Assembly (NCBI RefSeq): GCF_001422925.1
Contig: NZ_LMNI01000010.1
Coordinates: forward strand, 124,001 to 188,000
DNA: 64,000 bases
Direction: 5' to 3'
Source of the DNA: Microbacterium sp. Leaf288
Lineage (GTDB): Bacteria; Actinomycetota; Actinomycetes; Actinomycetales; Microbacteriaceae
The translations under genes and the position numbers were made by a program. Shown here one piece after another: positions 44,869 through 52,898 of the stretch; the stretch's first letter is position 1; every line of letters begins with the position of its first letter. Under the pieces are notes generated by a model, which was not told the DNA's origin, made no database searches, and worked only from the letters and a program-made list of their open reading frames with translations.

Positions 44869-45780
44869 ATGGGTCGCGAGGAAGTGCTGGCGTGGGTCGA
44901 ATCGCCGCTGCAGCTCGTCGGCGCCGCGGAGTGGGCGGCTGCCCACCGCACGACGGTTCCCGTCGCCGGACGCCTGACGCCGCAGATCTCGGCCACCGCC
45001 GACGAGCTGCTCTCGCGCGGCGCGCGCTTCGGCGAGCTCGAGCCCTACCTCGGCATCCCGTGGAGCCTGCTCGCCCGCCATGACCACTGGCTCGTCGGCG
45101 ACGGCTTCTCGGGCCAGTTCCGGCTCGCCGCCTCCGTACTGCGCCCGCACCGCATCACCTTCCTCGATGACGGCGCCCACGCGATCGCCTACGCCGACAC
45201 GCTGCTCGGTCGCCGTCCGTACGCCCGCCCGAACATCGCGGAGCGCGGACTCACCACGGTCGCCGCCCCGTTCGCGGCCGAGCTCGTCCACCGCCGCGCC
45301 GGCGCGCGCCGCGCGGGGATGTTCACCGCGTTCGACCTCGGCGCAGAGCGCGTCGACGCACTCGCGGACCACGGGTTCGGCATCCGCCGCCACGACTTCT
45401 CGTGGACGCGCCGGAGCGCGCCGGCGGCGCCCGAACTCGGCCGTCGGGTCGTGCTCGGAAGCGCGCTGCCGGTGGACGGACGGATGCTGCTGCTCGACTA
45501 TGTGCGGTGGGTGCGGGATGCCGCGGCCGGAGGCGCGGTGTACCTCCCTCACCGTCGCGAGACGCCCGAGCAGCTGGACGCCGTCTCGACCGTGACGGGG
45601 CTGCGGGTCCACCAGAGCGGACTGCCCGTCGAGCTCGTGCTCGCCGGCGCCCGTGGCGCGCTCGACGTGCACACGCTGCCATCGAGCACCACGACGACGC
45701 TCCCGCTGGTTCTCGCGGGCACAGGAGCGACGGTGCATACCGGACGCGCCCGGCGCTCGGCCCGGACGGCGGCGGCATGA
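44869..45780 (+). CDS. Polysialyltransferase-like capsule glycosyltransferase
   Basis: 303 aa. The N-terminus EVLAWVESPLQLVGAAEWAA matches the ESPLQ(L) motif of bacterial sialyl/polysialyltransferases of the GT52 and polysialyltransferase type. The C-terminus has PVELVLAGARGALDVHTLPS with a Ser/Thr-rich loop, like the nucleotide-binding HP/SS motifs of that group. It probably polymerises the CMP-activated sugar made by the next genes. First gene of a coupled operon: its stop overlaps the neuA-like start (ATGA). Assignment at family level only. Confidence 0.65.
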   Translation: MGREEVLAWVESPLQLVGAAEWAAAHRTTVPVAGRLTPQISATADELLSRGARFGELEPYLGIPWSLLARHDHWLVGDGFSGQFRLAASVLRPHRITFLDDGAHAIAYADTLLGRRPYARPNIAERGLTTVAAPFAAELVHRRAGARRAGMFTAFDLGAERVDALADHGFGIRRHDFSWTRRSAPAAPELGRRVVLGSALPVDGRMLLLDYVRWVRDAAAGGAVYLPHRRETPEQLDAVSTVTGLRVHQSGLPVELVLAGARGALDVHTLPSSTTTTLPLVLAGTGATVHTGRARRSARTAAA

Positions 45781-47042
45781 GCGAGGCCGTCGCCATCATC
45801 CCCGCGCGCGGGGGCTCGAAGGGCGTCCCCCGCAAGAACCTGCAGCGTGTGGGCGGCGTGCCGCTGGTCGCACGCGCGGTCGACGCGGCCCGGCGCTGCC
45901 CGGCGATCGACCGGGTCGTCGTGACGACCGACGACGCCGACATCGCGGCCGTCGCGGCCGAGTGGGGTGCGGAGGTCGTCGAGCGGCCGGCCGACCTGTC
46001 CGGCGACCTCGCGAGCAGCGAGAGCGCGCTCGTCCATGCTCTCGAGACCCTGGAGGCCCGCAAGGTCGACGTCGGAGTCCTCGCGTTCCTGCAGGCGACC
46101 TCGCCGTTCATCGACGTCGACGCTCTCACCTCGGCCGTGCAGCTCGTGCGCTCGCGCCGCCGCGACAGCGTCTTCTCGGCCGTCGAGACGTACGGCTTCC
46201 TCTGGGAGAAGGGCGTCGGCAGCGCGGCCGAGCCGATAGGCCACGAGATCGACGTGCGCCCGCGTCGCCAGGACCGCGAACCGCACTACCTCGAGACCGG
46301 CGGCTTCTACGTCATGCGGGCAGCGGGCTTCCGCGCGGCGAACCACCGCTTCTTCGGCAGCGTCGGCATCGCCGAGGTCGCGCCGCGGACCGCCATCGAG
46401 ATCGACACCCTCGACGAGCTGGAACTCGCCCGCACGCTCGCGCCTCTGGTCGACCGCGACGCGTTCGGCGCCCGCGCGGGTGCGATCCCCGTCGACGCCG
46501 TCGTGACCGACTTCGACGGCGTGCACACCGACGACACCGTGCACGTCGACCAGAACGGCGTCGAATCCGTCACCGTGAGCCGGTCCGACGGCATGGGGGT
46601 CGGGATGCTGCGAGCCGCCGGCATCCCGTTCCTCATCCTCTCGACCGAATCGAACCCGGTCGTGACCGCACGCGCCCGCAAGCTCGGTGTGGATGTGCGA
46701 CAGGCCGCGGCCGACAAGGCGGCGGTCTTGCGCGAGTGGGCCGACCAGCAGGGCATCCCGCTGTCGCGGATCGCCTACCTCGGGAACGACATCAACGATC
46801 TGCGGTGTCTCGAACTCGTCGGCTGGCCCATCGCGGTCCCCGACGCACACCCCCTCGTCCTCTCCACCGCGCGCGTCGTGCTCGACCGCCCCGGCGGCAC
46901 CGGCGCCGTGCGCGACCTCGCCGAGCGCGTGCTCACCGGCAGGTCGGCGACGGCCGTCGCCGATGCGCTCCGGCCGGCCGTCGCCTCGGCGCGAGCCTCA
47001 GCATCCGATCACCCCACAGCACCACAGGAGGCCTCCTCATGA
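45777..47042 (+). CDS. neuA: Acylneuraminate cytidylyltransferase fused to a KdsC-like phosphatase
   Basis: 421 aa, two domains. Residues 1-230 are a CMP-sugar synthetase with IIPARGGSKGVPRKN (7-21), VVVTTDDADIA and FLQATSPF. Residues 238-400 are a C0-type HAD phosphatase like KdsC: DFDGVHTDD at 245-253 (nucleophile Asp245, acid Asp247), LST at 288-290, Lys314 and GNDIND at 336-341, all catalytic positions present. The fusion would both dephosphorylate a 9-phosphate nonulosonic acid and activate it with CTP. Its stop overlaps the neuB start. Confidence 0.9.
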   Translation: MSEAVAIIPARGGSKGVPRKNLQRVGGVPLVARAVDAARRCPAIDRVVVTTDDADIAAVAAEWGAEVVERPADLSGDLASSESALVHALETLEARKVDVGVLAFLQATSPFIDVDALTSAVQLVRSRRRDSVFSAVETYGFLWEKGVGSAAEPIGHEIDVRPRRQDREPHYLETGGFYVMRAAGFRAANHRFFGSVGIAEVAPRTAIEIDTLDELELARTLAPLVDRDAFGARAGAIPVDAVVTDFDGVHTDDTVHVDQNGVESVTVSRSDGMGVGMLRAAGIPFLILSTESNPVVTARARKLGVDVRQAAADKAAVLREWADQQGIPLSRIAYLGNDINDLRCLELVGWPIAVPDAHPLVLSTARVVLDRPGGTGAVRDLAERVLTGRSATAVADALRPAVASARASASDHPTAPQEASS

Positions 47043-47911
47043 CCGTCACCATCGGATCCCGCGTCGTCGGGGGCGGACGCCCCGCGTACGTCATCGCCGA
47101 GATCGGACTGAACCACAACGGCGACGTCGACCTCGCGAAGCGTCTCATCGACGTGGCGGCGGACGCCGGCGCGGACGCGGTCAAGTTCCAGAAGCGCACG
47201 CCCGAGATCGCCACGCCCGAGCACATGCGCGACATGCCGCGCGACACGCCCTGGGGTCGCATGACGTACCTCGACTACCGCCGCCGCGTCGAGTTCGACC
47301 GCGACCAGTACATCGAGATCTCGGACCACGCGCTGCTGCGCGGCCTCGAGTGGTTCGCGTCGCCGTGGGACGTGCCGAGCGTCGCCTTCCTCGAAGACCT
47401 GGGCGTCGTCGCGCACAAGGTCGCGTCCGCGTCGCTCACCGATGTCGAGCTGCTCGAGGCGCTGCGCGACACCGGCAAGCCGATCATCCTGTCGACCGGC
47501 ATGTCGACGATCGAGCAGATCGACGCGGCGATCGACATCCTCGGCACCGACCGCCTCGTGCTCCTGCATGCCACCTCGACGTACCCGATGGACCCGGAGG
47601 AGGCCAACCTCCGCATGATCCCCGCGCTGCGCGAGCGGTTCCCCGGCGTGCCGGTCGGCTACTCCGGCCACGAGCGCGGCCTGCAGATCTCGCTCGCGGC
47701 CGTCGCGCTCGGCGCCGTCGCGGTGGAGCGGCACATCACGCTCGACCGCACCATGTGGGGCTCCGACCACGCCGCCTCGCTCGAGCCCGCAGGCCTGCAG
47801 CATCTGGTGCGCGACATCCGCGTCATCGAGGCGGCGCTCGGCGACGGTGTGAAGCGCGTGTACCCCGGCGAGCTCGCGCCCATGGCGAAGCTGCGTCGCG
47901 TCCCCGCGTGA
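47039..47911 (+). CDS. neuB: N-acetylneuraminate/nonulosonate synthase family protein lacking a SAF domain
   Basis: 290 aa. TIM-barrel synthase that condenses PEP with a hexose: YVIAEIGLNHNGDVDLAK, DAVKFQKR, VAHKVASASLTDVELL, STGMSTIEQI, LLHATSTYPM and GYSGHERGL are NeuB blocks. It ends shortly after the barrel; the C-terminal antifreeze-like SAF domain (about 60 aa) of normal NeuB is absent. ATG 47039 lies 7 bases after AGGAGG, part of the perfect palindrome AGGAGGCCTCCT (47026-47037). The stop overlaps the next gene (GTGA). Confidence 0.9.
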   Translation: MTVTIGSRVVGGGRPAYVIAEIGLNHNGDVDLAKRLIDVAADAGADAVKFQKRTPEIATPEHMRDMPRDTPWGRMTYLDYRRRVEFDRDQYIEISDHALLRGLEWFASPWDVPSVAFLEDLGVVAHKVASASLTDVELLEALRDTGKPIILSTGMSTIEQIDAAIDILGTDRLVLLHATSTYPMDPEEANLRMIPALRERFPGVPVGYSGHERGLQISLAAVALGAVAVERHITLDRTMWGSDHAASLEPAGLQHLVRDIRVIEAALGDGVKRVYPGELAPMAKLRRVPA

Positions 47912-49260
47912 GTCCGGGCACGTCAGACGGCGGGCGGCCGCGCGTCGTCGCGATCGCCGACACCGACTCCTACGTGAAGTGGGCGGCGGCCCTCCTCGGC
48001 GGGGTCGACGAGCGATGGGATGCCTCGCTCCTGGTGCTCGAGACGCCGCTCGTCGTCAGCGACGCCCAGCTCGCCTCCGCCCTCAGCGGGAGCGGGCTGG
48101 GGGAGGACCGTGTCGAGCGGATCGCGTACGCCCGCCTGGCTGCCCGGCTCGCCGAGCTGCGGGCGGACGCCGTCGTGCTCGGCGCGCGCGGCCCGCTCGT
48201 GCGCGTGCTGGCGCGCGATCTCGCGGCCCTCGAGCCGCGGCCGGTCGTGGTCACGGGGCTTCCGGGCATCTCGATCCCCGCGACGCGCAAGGCCGTCGTG
48301 TACCGGCTGCAGTCCGACCTGTTCGTCGTGCACTCGCGCCGAGAGGTGCGGGAGTTCGGCGCGCTGTCGGCCCGCACCGGGTACGCCCACCGCTACGCGC
48401 TCGCGACGCTGCCGTTCGCGCGCGGTGCCGTGACCGCCGGCGGCGGCGCCCGCCCGGCTGCCGAGGGCACCGACCTCGTGTTCGCCACCCAGGCGAAGGT
48501 CCCCGCCGAGCGGGAGGACCGGCTGCGCGTCGCGCGCATGCTCGTACGGGCGGCAGAGGCGGATCCGTCACGGCGCGTCGTGGTGAAGCTCCGAGCCGCG
48601 TCGGGTGAGCACCAGACGCACGCCGAGCTCGACGGCTACCCCGAGCTGCTCGCCGCGCTCGGGCCGCTGCCGGCGAACCTCGTCACCTCGACGGGGTCGA
48701 TGGCCTCAGCTCTCGCGACGGCCGAGGGGCTTGTCACCGTGAGCTCCACGGCGGCGATCGAGGCGATCGCGCGCGGCATCCCGGTCATCGCACTGGACAC
48801 CTTCGGCGTCTCGCCGCGCCTCATCAACGAGACGCTCGCCGACGCCGACCTGCTCGCGGGCGAGGAGGACGTCGTGGCACGGCGGTTCCGGCATCCGGAT
48901 CCCGAGTGGCTCGACGAGAACTACTTCCACGCCCCCGAGGCCGACGACTGGACCGCCCACGTCGACGCGCTGCTCGCGCAGCGGGCGGCGCGGCGGCTTC
49001 CGGTGCGTGCATCCGTGGTGCGCCGGGGCGGGGCGCTGCGCGACGCGTGGGAGCGCAAGGTCGCCCTCGGCCGCAGCGACACGTCCGCCTCGGGTGCCGT
49101 GGCCTACGCCGTCGGCGTGCCGCTGCGCGGGGTGGTGCGGCTGGCGAAGCGCGTACGCCGCTCGGTCGTCGGAGCGGTTCAGCAGCCGGGGCCGGTCGGA
49201 TCCTCGACGCAGGTGCGGTCCACGAGTGCGGTGCGCACCTCGACGACGCGCACGCCGTAG
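47908..49260 (+). CDS. DUF6716-family putative glycosyltransferase
   Basis: 450 aa. It starts like a GT-B fold (PRVVAIADTDSYVKWAAALL) and has LVFATQAKVPAEREDRLRVA and LVTVSSTAAIEAIARGIPVI, the pattern of CMP- or UDP-dependent transferases of the capsule group, with LDTFGVSPRLINETLADADL. It is the last gene of the coupled operon (4-base overlap with neuB), so it probably acts on the same polymer. Its 3' end overlaps the convergent secreted-protein gene by 82 bases. Family call from memory. Confidence 0.7.
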   Translation: MSPGTSDGGRPRVVAIADTDSYVKWAAALLGGVDERWDASLLVLETPLVVSDAQLASALSGSGLGEDRVERIAYARLAARLAELRADAVVLGARGPLVRVLARDLAALEPRPVVVTGLPGISIPATRKAVVYRLQSDLFVVHSRREVREFGALSARTGYAHRYALATLPFARGAVTAGGGARPAAEGTDLVFATQAKVPAEREDRLRVARMLVRAAEADPSRRVVVKLRAASGEHQTHAELDGYPELLAALGPLPANLVTSTGSMASALATAEGLVTVSSTAAIEAIARGIPVIALDTFGVSPRLINETLADADLLAGEEDVVARRFRHPDPEWLDENYFHAPEADDWTAHVDALLAQRAARRLPVRASVVRRGGALRDAWERKVALGRSDTSASGAVAYAVGVPLRGVVRLAKRVRRSVVGAVQQPGPVGSSTQVRSTSAVRTSTTRTP

Positions 49261-49955
49261 CCGGTGGCCTCGGCCCGGACCACGCCGGGAACCGTCCGCC
49301 ACGTGCCGCTTCCGAAATCGACGGATGCCTCGTACTCGACCGTCACCGACACCGGATACGTCCCGCGGGCCCGGTACGCGTGGCTGGTCGCGGTCGGGGT
49401 GAACTGCCCCTGCCCGAGCGCCGTCCACGACGCGCCGCCCGTGCTCGCGCGCGTCGTCGTGCCGTCGCCGTTGTCGAACACATAGGCGACCGGGACGAAG
49501 CGCACGGTCACGTCCCAGCCCAGCACCGTGCCCGGGATGCGCTGCTCGGACGCCGAAGCCAGCAGGTTCGTCGGCATGCCGACCACGCCGAAGCCTGCCG
49601 GCTCGCCGCCGAGCGTCGGCTGCGCGGGCCGGAAGGAGGCGAGATCAGCGAGGGTCACATCCGGCGGGCCGGCGACGACGTAGTTCTCGCACCGGTTGAG
49701 CGGGCCGCAGTCCTCCGGCTCGGCCGTGGCTACTGGCTTTGTTCGCACCTGCCCTTCGGCGAGATCGACATCTGTCGCAGGTGAGTCTGACGCTTCGTCA
49801 CGCAGGGAGACATCGACGTGAGTCTCTTGGTTCGACACGTCGCAGTTGCCCGTCCAGCCTCCGGCGTCACATTCAGCGGCGATGCTCGCGGACCCGCTGA
49901 CCAATACGATCACCAGACCCGCGATGACGGCGCCGGCCAGTGCTAACTTGCGCAT
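49179..49955 (-). CDS. Secreted PKD-like domain protein
   Basis: 258 aa. The signal peptide MRKLALAGAVIAGLVIVLVS is followed by a cysteine-containing segment (ECDAGGWTGNCD) and a PKD/Ig-like beta domain (about 150-245; YVFDNGDGTTTRAS, TATSHAYRARGTYPVSVTVE). No membrane anchor is seen besides the signal. Likely an extracellular or wall-associated binding protein; the ligand is unknown. It overlaps the DUF6318 gene by 13 bases upstream and the sugar operon end by 82 bases downstream. Confidence 0.8.
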   Translation of the reverse strand: MRKLALAGAVIAGLVIVLVSGSASIAAECDAGGWTGNCDVSNQETHVDVSLRDEASDSPATDVDLAEGQVRTKPVATAEPEDCGPLNRCENYVVAGPPDVTLADLASFRPAQPTLGGEPAGFGVVGMPTNLLASASEQRIPGTVLGWDVTVRFVPVAYVFDNGDGTTTRASTGGASWTALGQGQFTPTATSHAYRARGTYPVSVTVEYEASVDFGSGTWRTVPGVVRAEATGYGVRVVEVRTALVDRTCVEDPTGPGC

Positions 49956-50482
49956 TCGGGCCCGTCGGTGCGCCCGTCGATCAGCGCGATCAGGAAGCCA
50001 GTCGGGCTCGACTTGGCCTGCTCGACTGTGATTCGCATCGATTGGATATCGCGACGATCGTCGGCGACCACGGACGCGCCTTGGGAGTCGACTACGGTCA
50101 CCGCCGAGACGTCGAGGCACACGTCCAACGCGACTTCATTCCGGCTCGGTTGAACCTCTGTCGGGAGCAGTAAGGCAACAGTTGTTGGACCGTCAACAGC
50201 CCAACCATCGGCGTGCATTTGGGAGAATGTCTTCCGCGCACCTGCGTTCGCTTCTCCAGTCGTCCAGCCGTACACGGCCTCGAACGTCTCCGGATCGCTC
50301 AGGTCCACCTGGTTCAGCGCGTCCACGTATGCCCGGTACGTCTCCTCAGCCGCCGCGAACGCCTCTTCGTCGCTCGAGAACGCCGTCGTCGGGGTGGGCT
50401 CCGCAGGCTCAGGCTGGGTGCACCCCGCGAGCCCGAGGACGAGCATCCCGCTGAGCACCGCCGCCGTCACCCGAGTCCTCAC
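49943..50482 (-). CDS. DUF6318-family lipoprotein
   Basis: 179 aa. The signal peptide ends in lipobox LAGC (Cys21), then comes a Pro/Thr linker and an NTF2-like alpha/beta domain (FAAAEETYRAYVDALNQVDL near 42; FEAVYGWTTGEANAGARKTF near 68). Such domains occur in surface lipoproteins of unknown role. GTG 50482 has TACCGT 6 bases upstream. Cotranscribed with the PKD-like gene (13-base overlap), suggesting a secreted pair. Confidence 0.75.
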   Translation of the reverse strand: MRTRVTAAVLSGMLVLGLAGCTQPEPAEPTPTTAFSSDEEAFAAAEETYRAYVDALNQVDLSDPETFEAVYGWTTGEANAGARKTFSQMHADGWAVDGPTTVALLLPTEVQPSRNEVALDVCLDVSAVTVVDSQGASVVADDRRDIQSMRITVEQAKSSPTGFLIALIDGRTDGPECAS

Positions 50483-50488
50483 GCCCCC

Positions 50489-50494
50489 ACGGTA
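50489..50494 (-). promoter_or_regulatory. -10 element of the DUF6318 gene
   Basis: On the minus strand TACCGT lies 6 bases before the GTG start. Confidence 0.45.
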
Positions 50495-50544
50495 GCCGCC
50501 GGCGTCGGCGCTCCGGCCGAGTTATCCACAGTGCATGCGAAGAA

Positions 50545-50701
50545 GCCGGCGATCGCGTCCGGGGGGTGTCGCGGATCGCCGGCTCCGGGCGGGTCGGTGA
50601 GACCGCCCCTCGTGCCCTCCGGGCGTCGGGCACGAGGGGCGGTCCCGGGCGACTCATCGCCTGCAGGGGTCGCGGAGGGGACCGGGAATCCCCTCACCGC
50701 G
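50545..50701. other. Gene-free region with three strong hairpins
   Basis: The 319-base gap 50483-50801 has no credible gene. It holds a 10-bp stem (50545-50554 with 50574-50583) and a perfect 17-bp stem (50601-50617 with 50628-50644, 10-base loop). A stem near 50671-50681 with 50689-50701 has a small bulge. A 6-bp CGCCTG/CAGGCG hairpin follows shortly after (about 50751). None has a T tract. It could be a structured RNA, the leader of the following lipoprotein gene, or a DNA-level element. Confidence 0.5.
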
Positions 50702-50801
50702 ATGAATCCAGGCTTTCAGCCCGACCTGGGAGATCCCTATCGCCTGCCCAGGCGAATGCCGGGCGCTGGCCGTGCAGCCGCTGGGCTGTCATCATGACGC
50801 C

Positions 50802-51167
50802 ATGCGCATCGTCGGACCGGTCGTATCGCTCGTGCTCGTCGCCTCGCTCGCCGCGTTGAGCGGCTGCGCCTCGTCGGAGCCCGTGATCGCGCCGGTCACC
50901 CGCGACGTGGGAGACCTCCAGGGCGAGACCGTCGAGCTCGAGGTCGGACAGATGCTGAACATCGACACCGGAGATCTCGCCGTCGACAGCTACAGCGGCG
51001 TCGTCGCCGATCCGTCCGTCGCCGAGTTCACGGCGGGTCGCGAGGACGGTGGCGCGACATACAACCCGGGGGTCGAGGGGCTCGCGGAGGGATCGACGAA
51101 GGTGGTGCTGTCGAACGAGGACGGCGGCATCCAGGACGTCACCTTCACCGTGGAGGTCGCGGGCTGA
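50802..51167 (+). CDS. Small lipoprotein with a beta-sandwich-like domain
   Basis: 121 aa. Signal peptide with lipobox LSGC (Cys22). The mature part is a single Ig-like or chagasin-like domain (ETVELEVGQMLNIDTGD, ADPSVAEFTAGREDG, GLAEGSTKVVLSNED). No catalytic residues seen. It would sit on the outer face of the membrane. ATG 50802 gives a normal signal peptide; an in-frame start ten codons upstream does not. It is preceded by the hairpin-rich region. Confidence 0.75.
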   Translation: MRIVGPVVSLVLVASLAALSGCASSEPVIAPVTRDVGDLQGETVELEVGQMLNIDTGDLAVDSYSGVVADPSVAEFTAGREDGGATYNPGVEGLAEGSTKVVLSNEDGGIQDVTFTVEVAG

Positions 51168-51203
51168 TCCGGCACGGCTGCGGCCGGATGCGGCATCCGG
51201 GCG

Positions 51204-51209
51204 TAGTCT
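51204..51209 (+). promoter_or_regulatory. -10 element of the TraR/DksA-like gene
   Basis: TAGTCT lies 6 bases before the ATG at 51216. Confidence 0.45.
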
Positions 51210-51215
51210 CATGCG

Positions 51216-51581
51216 ATGACCTCCGCCGCGAGCCGGACCGAGCTTCGTGGGCTCCTGGATGAGCTGCACGACGCGGCCATGGTGCGCATCGCGGCGATCG
51301 ACGAGACCCTCGAGGAGCTGCGCGCCGATCGGGGCTCCGACGTCGCAGACGACGAGCACGACCCCGAGGGCGTGACGCTGTCGGGGGAGTGGTCGCGCGC
51401 CGTCGCCCTCGAAGAGGCCGCACGCCGCGAGATCGCCGAGATCGACGAGGCCGTCAAGCGCTGGGAGGCCGGCACCTACGGCATCTGCGTCGACTGCGGT
51501 CGCGGCATCCCGATCGCGCGTCTTCGCGTGCGTCCCTTCGCGACCCGCTGCGTGTCGTGCGCCGAGAAGGCCGGCGTCTGA
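51216..51581 (+). CDS. TraR/DksA-type zinc-finger protein
   Basis: 121 aa. Helical N-terminal hairpin (about 1-75), then the C4 zinc finger GICVDCGRGIPIARLRVRPF followed by ATRCVSC near residues 89-115. DksA-like proteins bind RNA polymerase through the secondary channel; actinobacterial members of this size are small transcription modulators such as RbpA-independent TraR-like proteins. The acidic tip residues needed for DksA activity cannot be confirmed. Ends one base before the next gene. Confidence 0.88.
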   Translation: MTSAASRTELRGLLDELHDAAMVRIAAIDETLEELRADRGSDVADDEHDPEGVTLSGEWSRAVALEEAARREIAEIDEAVKRWEAGTYGICVDCGRGIPIARLRVRPFATRCVSCAEKAGV

Positions 51582-51582
51582 C

Positions 51583-52023
51583 GTGTCGTTCGGCGCCGCG
51601 GCATCCCGAGCCGCCCCCGACGGCTTCCCGCGCGTCGCGGACGCGGACCCCTGCCCGTGCGGCAGCGGCGATCGCTTCGATGGATGCTGCGCCCCCGCGC
51701 TGCGCGGAACACCGGCGCCGACCGCCGAGCGCCTGATGCGCTCGCGGTACACGGCGTTCGTGGTCGGCGACGCGGTGTATCTGCACGACACCTGGCACCC
51801 GGGCACGCGTCCCGCGGAGCTGACGCTCGATCCGGAACAGCGCTGGACGGGGCTCGAGATCGTCGACGCAGCCGACGGGGGCGAAGGCGACCGGCGCGGT
51901 GTCGTCGAGTTCCGCGCCGCCTGGCGCCACGGCCGCGACCGCGGCGTGCTGCACGAGCGGAGCCGGTTCGTGCGGCAGGGCGAGCGCTGGTGGTACCTCG
52001 ACGGCCGGATCGATCCGACCTGA
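51583..52023 (+). CDS. YchJ-family protein with SEC-C motif
   Basis: 146 aa. The N-terminal SEC-C zinc motif CPCGSGDRFDGCC (about 24-36) is followed by an NTF2-like domain with LMRSRYTAFVVGDAVYLHDT and WWYLDGRI, the YchJ signature. Function is unknown; SEC-C binds zinc and often proteins. GTG start 1 base after the zinc-finger gene, so the two are probably cotranscribed. Confidence 0.88.
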   Translation: MSFGAAASRAAPDGFPRVADADPCPCGSGDRFDGCCAPALRGTPAPTAERLMRSRYTAFVVGDAVYLHDTWHPGTRPAELTLDPEQRWTGLEIVDAADGGEGDRRGVVEFRAAWRHGRDRGVLHERSRFVRQGERWWYLDGRIDPT

Positions 52024-52049
52024 CCGGTCCCGAGGGTGCCCAGCGCCGA

Positions 52050-52055
52050 TAGCGT
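52050..52055 (+). promoter_or_regulatory. -10 element of the PEP-mutase-like gene
   Basis: TAGCGT lies 7 bases before the ATG at 52063. Confidence 0.45.
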
Positions 52056-52062
52056 GGCAACC

Positions 52063-52839
52063 ATGACCACTCAGGCAGAGAAAGCACAGACCCTCGCCCG
52101 ACTGCACGCCGCCCCCGAGATCCTGCGCGTGGTGAACGTGTGGGACGCCGTGTCGGCCCGCACCATCGCCGCCCTCCCCGAGACCCGCGCCATCGCGACG
52201 GCCGGCCACTCGATCGCCGCGACCTTCGGCTACCCCGACGGCCAGATCCCCCTCGAGACGACGCTCGACATGGTCGGCCGCATCGTCGAGGCCGTGGGCG
52301 ACCTGCCGGTGAGCACCGATCTCGACGCCGGATACGGCGATCCCGGCGAGACCGTGCGCCGCGCCATCGGCAAGGGCGTCGTCGGCGCCAACGTCGAGGA
52401 CCGCCTCGTGCCGCTCGCCGAAGCCGTCGCCAACGTCGAGGCGATCGTCGCGGCCGGGGCGGCGGAGGGCGTGCCCTTCGTCCTGAACGCCCGCACCGAC
52501 GCGTTCGTGCGCGCGGGCAAGCGCCCGCTCGAGGAGTCGATCGCCGACGCGATCGAGCGCGGCCGCGCCTACCTCGCCGCCGGTGCCGACCTGGTGTTCG
52601 TGCCCGGCATCCTCGACGCCGACATCACCCGGGAGCTGGTCGAGGGGATCGGCGAGCGCAAGATCAGCGTGATCGGCCTGCCCGGCGCACTGTCGGCGGG
52701 CGAGTACGAGGCGCTGGGCGTCGCCCGCATCTCGTACGGCCCCACGACGCAGCGCGTCGCCCTGACGGCGCTGCAGGACGTCGCCGCCGATCTCTACGCG
52801 GACGGCGTCATCCCCGCCTCCACGCGTGCGCTGAACTGA
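52063..52839 (+). CDS. Isocitrate lyase/PEP mutase family protein
   Basis: 258 aa TIM barrel. Metal and substrate motifs: VVNVWDAVSART, STDLDAGYGD (Asp ligands), ANVEDRL and VLNARTDAFV. The catalytic KKCGH loop of isocitrate lyase is missing, so it is more like oxaloacetate decarboxylase or methylisocitrate-lyase-like and PEP mutase-like enzymes; the reaction is uncertain. ATG 52063 fits the -10 spacing. A strong hairpin follows the stop. Confidence 0.85.
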   Translation: MTTQAEKAQTLARLHAAPEILRVVNVWDAVSARTIAALPETRAIATAGHSIAATFGYPDGQIPLETTLDMVGRIVEAVGDLPVSTDLDAGYGDPGETVRRAIGKGVVGANVEDRLVPLAEAVANVEAIVAAGAAEGVPFVLNARTDAFVRAGKRPLEESIADAIERGRAYLAAGADLVFVPGILDADITRELVEGIGERKISVIGLPGALSAGEYEALGVARISYGPTTQRVALTALQDVAADLYADGVIPASTRALN

Positions 52840-52850
52840 CGCGCCTCGTC

Positions 52851-52884
52851 CGATCGGCCCGCGGGAATCCTCGCGGGCCGATCG
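52851..52884 (+). terminator. Terminator hairpin after the PEP-mutase-like gene
   Basis: A 13-bp perfect stem (52851-52863 with 52872-52884, 7- to 8-base loop) starts 11 bases after the stop. Only TCGTTG follows, so termination is plausible but the T tract is poor. Confidence 0.65.
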
Positions 52885-52898
52885 TCGTTGTGCCGGGC

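Noticed and set aside
50545..50644. 6C RNA or another known actinobacterial small RNA
   Set aside because: The two hairpins are adjacent as in 6C RNA, but the loops are not C-rich (TCCGGGCGTC in the second), so the family does not fit.
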